This document shows, piece by piece, positions 6,555 to 8,214 of a stretch of 8,214 nt of DNA. The stretch lies in NCBI GenBank assembly GCA_021780795.1, contig JAJXYA010000304.1:1-8214 (forward strand), read 5' to 3'. The translations under genes were made by a program, and so were the position numbers. The stretch is from Bacillota bacterium (GTDB lineage Bacteria > Bacillota_A > Clostridia > Clostridiales > Clostridiaceae). Under the pieces are notes generated by a model, which saw only the letters and a list, made by a program, of their open reading frames with translations, was not told the origin of the DNA and searched no databases. Position 1 is the first letter of the stretch. Each line of letters begins with the position of its first letter.

Positions 6555-6609
6555 AATTAGTCTCCTTACAAATATTAATATTCATTTTTTATTTTTCATC
6601 ATTGACATA

Positions 6610-6636
6610 ATTATAGAAGCCACAATATATTGTTAA
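6610..6636 (-). promoter_or_regulatory. Promoter candidate for the FRG gene
   Basis: On the minus strand TTAACA (plus 6631-6636) is followed by a perfect TATAAT (6610-6615). The 15-base spacer is short of the ideal 17. It sits between the hairpin at the AbiH stop and the FRG start, so FRG may be transcribed on its own. Confidence 0.4.
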
Positions 6637-6662
6637 ACTATGGATTTAATAGAACTATTCAC

Positions 6663-6692
6663 AACTATAACCTCTAATAAGTGGTTATAGTT
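6663..6692 (-). terminator. Hairpin across the AbiH stop codon
   Basis: AACTATAACC (6663-6672) and GGTTATAGTT (6683-6692) form a perfect 10-bp stem with a 10-nt loop that contains the TAG stop. No clear T-run follows on the minus strand, so termination may be partial. It may separate the AbiH and FRG transcripts. Confidence 0.45.
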
Positions 6693-7693
6693 TGTAATTC
6701 AATAATTTTTTCTTGAATTTCTTGTGCTATCATATTAGCAAAAATAAAAATATTATACTCATCTTTATTCATACCAAGCACATTTTCTGCTACTTCAATT
6801 ATCCTAGTTCTATCCTTCACACAATAATATGAAAATTGCCAATTAGCATTTGGCCATTTCTCTCTAATTTGTTTTAGGTATGGAATATCTACATCACCTA
6901 AAGACATACCAAATACCTTAATAGTATCTATATCCTTATCTATGTCTCTATAAAACCAATTGCAGGAAGTTAGGCATATATCAACATCTTTTCTTATTCT
7001 TTTTAAAAATTTTAATAAGCAATAAAATTCATCAATTCTATTTCTACTAGTTTGTGTGTAATCATATTCTTCTTCAAATCTATTAATATCTGTTTCAATT
7101 TCTTTAATTCTATAATCATTTCCATGACCAATAATCAACTCATCATCATCATTTCCCAAGCATTCACCATGTACATAATGTATTCTCTCATCCAAAATAT
7201 TATAAATCTTTTGCAATGTGTGAGTATAATTAAAAACAAGAAAATAATCGTCACATCCAAACTCAATTATGTTTGTTGCTTCATTCATAGAGTTTACTAT
7301 TAATTCATAATTTTCATCTTGATCTAATGTATCTTTAACCCAATGAACAAAAGATTTTTTTAGACTTTCAGCTATCATGTCTTCATTCATTTCTATATGT
7401 ATAGGGTCATCATTCTCTAAATTTATGTCATCTTCATGTGTATCAACAATAAAGTCTTCATTTACTTCCCCCAAATGCTTTTCAAAGTCACGCCAGAAAA
7501 TATCTTCTACTACATACTCATAATCATGTGCAATTGGTGGCCCTACCATTTTCCTAAATTTAAAATTATACATTTTTCCTATTTCTTCATAAAATTCCGA
7601 ATCATTTTTAATTAAGTAACTTCCAAAAAAATAATAACTACTAGGTAACCCATGATACAAGTCAAACCCGTTTCCAATAATATTCAATTGCAA
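6674..7693 (-). CDS. abiH: AbiH-family abortive infection protein
   Basis: A 339-residue protein with the signature order of the AbiH family (Pfam AbiH). An N-terminal nucleotide-binding-like loop, IIGNGFDLYHGL (residues 5-16), starts almost at the first residue. FNYTHTLQKIY (154-164), YVHGE (173-177), IIGHG (187-191) and VFGMSLGDVDIPYL (260-273) follow, and the length is typical. AbiH was first described as a lactococcal phage abortive-infection protein; the GNGFD loop suggests a Rossmann/SIR2-like fold, but the reaction is not established. The start is TTG at 7691-7693, chosen because AGAGGTGAT (7699-7707) lies just upstream and the GNGFD motif must be close to the N-terminus; a second TTG two codons later is less well spaced. 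No signal peptide or membrane helix is seen. It is AT-rich like the FRG gene. The symbol is family-level only. Confidence 0.93.
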   Translation of the reverse strand: MQLNIIGNGFDLYHGLPSSYYFFGSYLIKNDSEFYEEIGKMYNFKFRKMVGPPIAHDYEYVVEDIFWRDFEKHLGEVNEDFIVDTHEDDINLENDDPIHIEMNEDMIAESLKKSFVHWVKDTLDQDENYELIVNSMNEATNIIEFGCDDYFLVFNYTHTLQKIYNILDERIHYVHGECLGNDDDELIIGHGNDYRIKEIETDINRFEEEYDYTQTSRNRIDEFYCLLKFLKRIRKDVDICLTSCNWFYRDIDKDIDTIKVFGMSLGDVDIPYLKQIREKWPNANWQFSYYCVKDRTRIIEVAENVLGMNKDEYNIFIFANMIAQEIQEKIIELQTITTY

Positions 7694-7698
7694 TTTAA

Positions 7699-7707
7699 AT
7701 CACCTCT
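7699..7707 (-). promoter_or_regulatory. Strong Shine-Dalgarno that sets a TTG start
   Basis: Minus-strand AGAGGTGAT is complementary to the 16S rRNA 3' end over nearly its whole length. It lies five bases before TTG (7691-7693), which decides the AbiH start in the absence of a nearby ATG. Confidence 0.7.
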
Positions 7708-7724
7708 AATTTTATCTTTCAGTA

Positions 7725-7749
7725 TTTAACTTTTATTATTAAAGTTAAA
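7725..7749. promoter_or_regulatory. 9-bp inverted repeat upstream of AbiH
   Basis: TTTAACTTT (7725-7733) and AAAGTTAAA (7741-7749) are perfect inverted repeats around a 7-base spacer, 32-56 bases before the AbiH start. It could be an operator for a dimeric repressor or a leader hairpin limiting expression. The AT-rich context allows chance occurrence. Confidence 0.35.
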
Positions 7750-7819
7750 ATGTATTGCTATTATTTAATGTTAATCTCAACTTCCCATTTTAGACATAAT
7801 ACCCATCACACTTATCTAC

Positions 7820-7871
7820 AAAAAAATAAGAGTAGTCACTCTCTTTTATTCATAGATAGCCTACTCTTATT
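7820..7871 (-). terminator. Intrinsic terminator after the 77-residue gene
   Basis: Minus-strand arms AATAAGAGTAG (plus 7861-7871) and CTACTCTTATT (7825-7835) form a perfect 11-bp stem around a 25-nt loop. They are followed at once by a run of seven T (plus 7820-7826, partly shared with the arm). It lies about 100 bases downstream of the 77-residue gene and insulates the AbiH gene from it. Confidence 0.65.
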
Positions 7872-7969
7872 GTACCACAATTTTACATATTACAATTAAT
7901 TTTTCCTTTTATTTTCTCATTTTTTTCCTTTCCCAACCTTAATAATTAGCTTATTCCACTGATATCGAA

Positions 7970-8203
7970 CTAAATCTTATAAAGCATCCACCTACACCCC
8001 TCCAAATCATATTTCAATTCAAACACCTTCTCAACCCCATCTATAACAGCACTACAAGTAAACACCAACATCTTATTGCCACACAATTTTTCTAAATCAG
8101 TGCTTATGATCTTTCCTATTTTTATTACCTGGCATTTATCTTCTTCTTCAATTCTAAATTTTATAGGACTTATCTTTCCATCTTTTTTAAAGTAAGCTAT
8201 CAT
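7970..8203 (-). CDS. Small conserved-type hypothetical protein
   Basis: A 77-residue frame: MIAYFKKDGKISPIKFRIEEED, then CQVIKIGKII and GNKMLVFTCSAVIDG, ending VFELKYDLEGCRWMLYKI. The alternating hydrophobic strands suggest a small all-beta or alpha/beta cytosolic protein. I have a general recollection of similar short proteins in Clostridia, in some cases near Y-family DNA polymerase genes, but cannot confirm that here because upstream sequence is not visible. The ATG at 8201-8203 has no clear Shine-Dalgarno in the 11 bases available, and the frame stays open to the window's edge, so the true start may lie outside. A good terminator follows it. Confidence 0.7.
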   Translation of the reverse strand: MIAYFKKDGKISPIKFRIEEEDKCQVIKIGKIISTDLEKLCGNKMLVFTCSAVIDGVEKVFELKYDLEGCRWMLYKI

Positions 8204-8214
8204 CTCAATTTTCT

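Noticed and set aside
7052..7303. Plus-strand 83-codon ORF opposite AbiH
   Set aside because: Antisense to conserved AbiH motifs; the Ile/Phe/Asn-rich hydrophobic translation is typical of a shadow frame.
7869..7881. ATTGT-ACC-ACAAT dyad next to the terminator, with a TACAAT -10-like box on the minus strand
   Set aside because: The dyad is short, the -35 partner is poorly spaced, and transcription from it would run straight into the terminator hairpin.
1..8214. CRISPR array, insertion sequence or rRNA/tRNA gene
   Set aside because: No regularly spaced repeats, transposase or integrase motifs, or stable RNA signatures were seen on either strand.

Overview
The window is AT-rich DNA whose genes carry good AGGAGG-type ribosome-binding sites. 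Together with the protein sequences this suggests a low-GC Firmicute, most likely a gut Clostridia/Lachnospiraceae-type bacterium (inference; no taxonomic marker is present). Every supported gene lies on the minus strand, so the transcriptional order runs from high to low coordinates. The content is accessory: two phage-defence-type families (AbiH and FRG), a broken DUF4268-type gene, and a large multidomain protein that joins a putative nuclease to a nitrilase-type hydrolase.

Region by region, in transcription order. At 7970-8203 is a 77-residue conserved-looking small protein that may start beyond the right edge. It is followed by a good intrinsic terminator (7820-7871). At 6674-7693 is an AbiH-family protein with a TTG start and a strong Shine-Dalgarno. 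A hairpin spans its stop codon, and a plausible sigma-A promoter then leads into an FRG-domain protein (5304-6554). These two genes are visibly more AT-rich and Asn/Ile/Lys-rich than the genes to their left. A 437-base gap (4867-5303) holds no gene but does hold a nested inverted-repeat element (5064-5129) and phased TTAAGATA repeats. Next comes a truncated DUF4268-like fragment (4501-4866), then in the same frame a 54-codon ORF (4312-4476). That ORF overlaps the start of a 338-residue helical/coiled-coil protein (3309-4325), which in turn overlaps a 63-residue zinc-ribbon plus membrane-helix protein (3131-3322). A recognisable promoter (3066-3093) then drives a 141-residue protein of unknown function (2561-2986) and probably the 750-residue protein (218-2470). 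The left edge holds a structured inverted-repeat element (72-149) and a hairpin terminator (7-39).

How the genes may work together: AbiH and FRG are families repeatedly linked to phage defence, so the right half looks like part of a defence island. The left half may be one or two further defence modules. The best candidate for something undescribed is the 750-residue protein: an N-terminal domain resembling the ScoMcrA 'head', a PD-(D/E)XK-like nuclease core, a nitrilase domain with a visible Glu-Lys-Cys triad, and a C-terminal Cys-X2-Cys segment. It is preceded by a small conserved protein that could be its partner. None of the functions was tested; family assignments rest on motifs read by eye.
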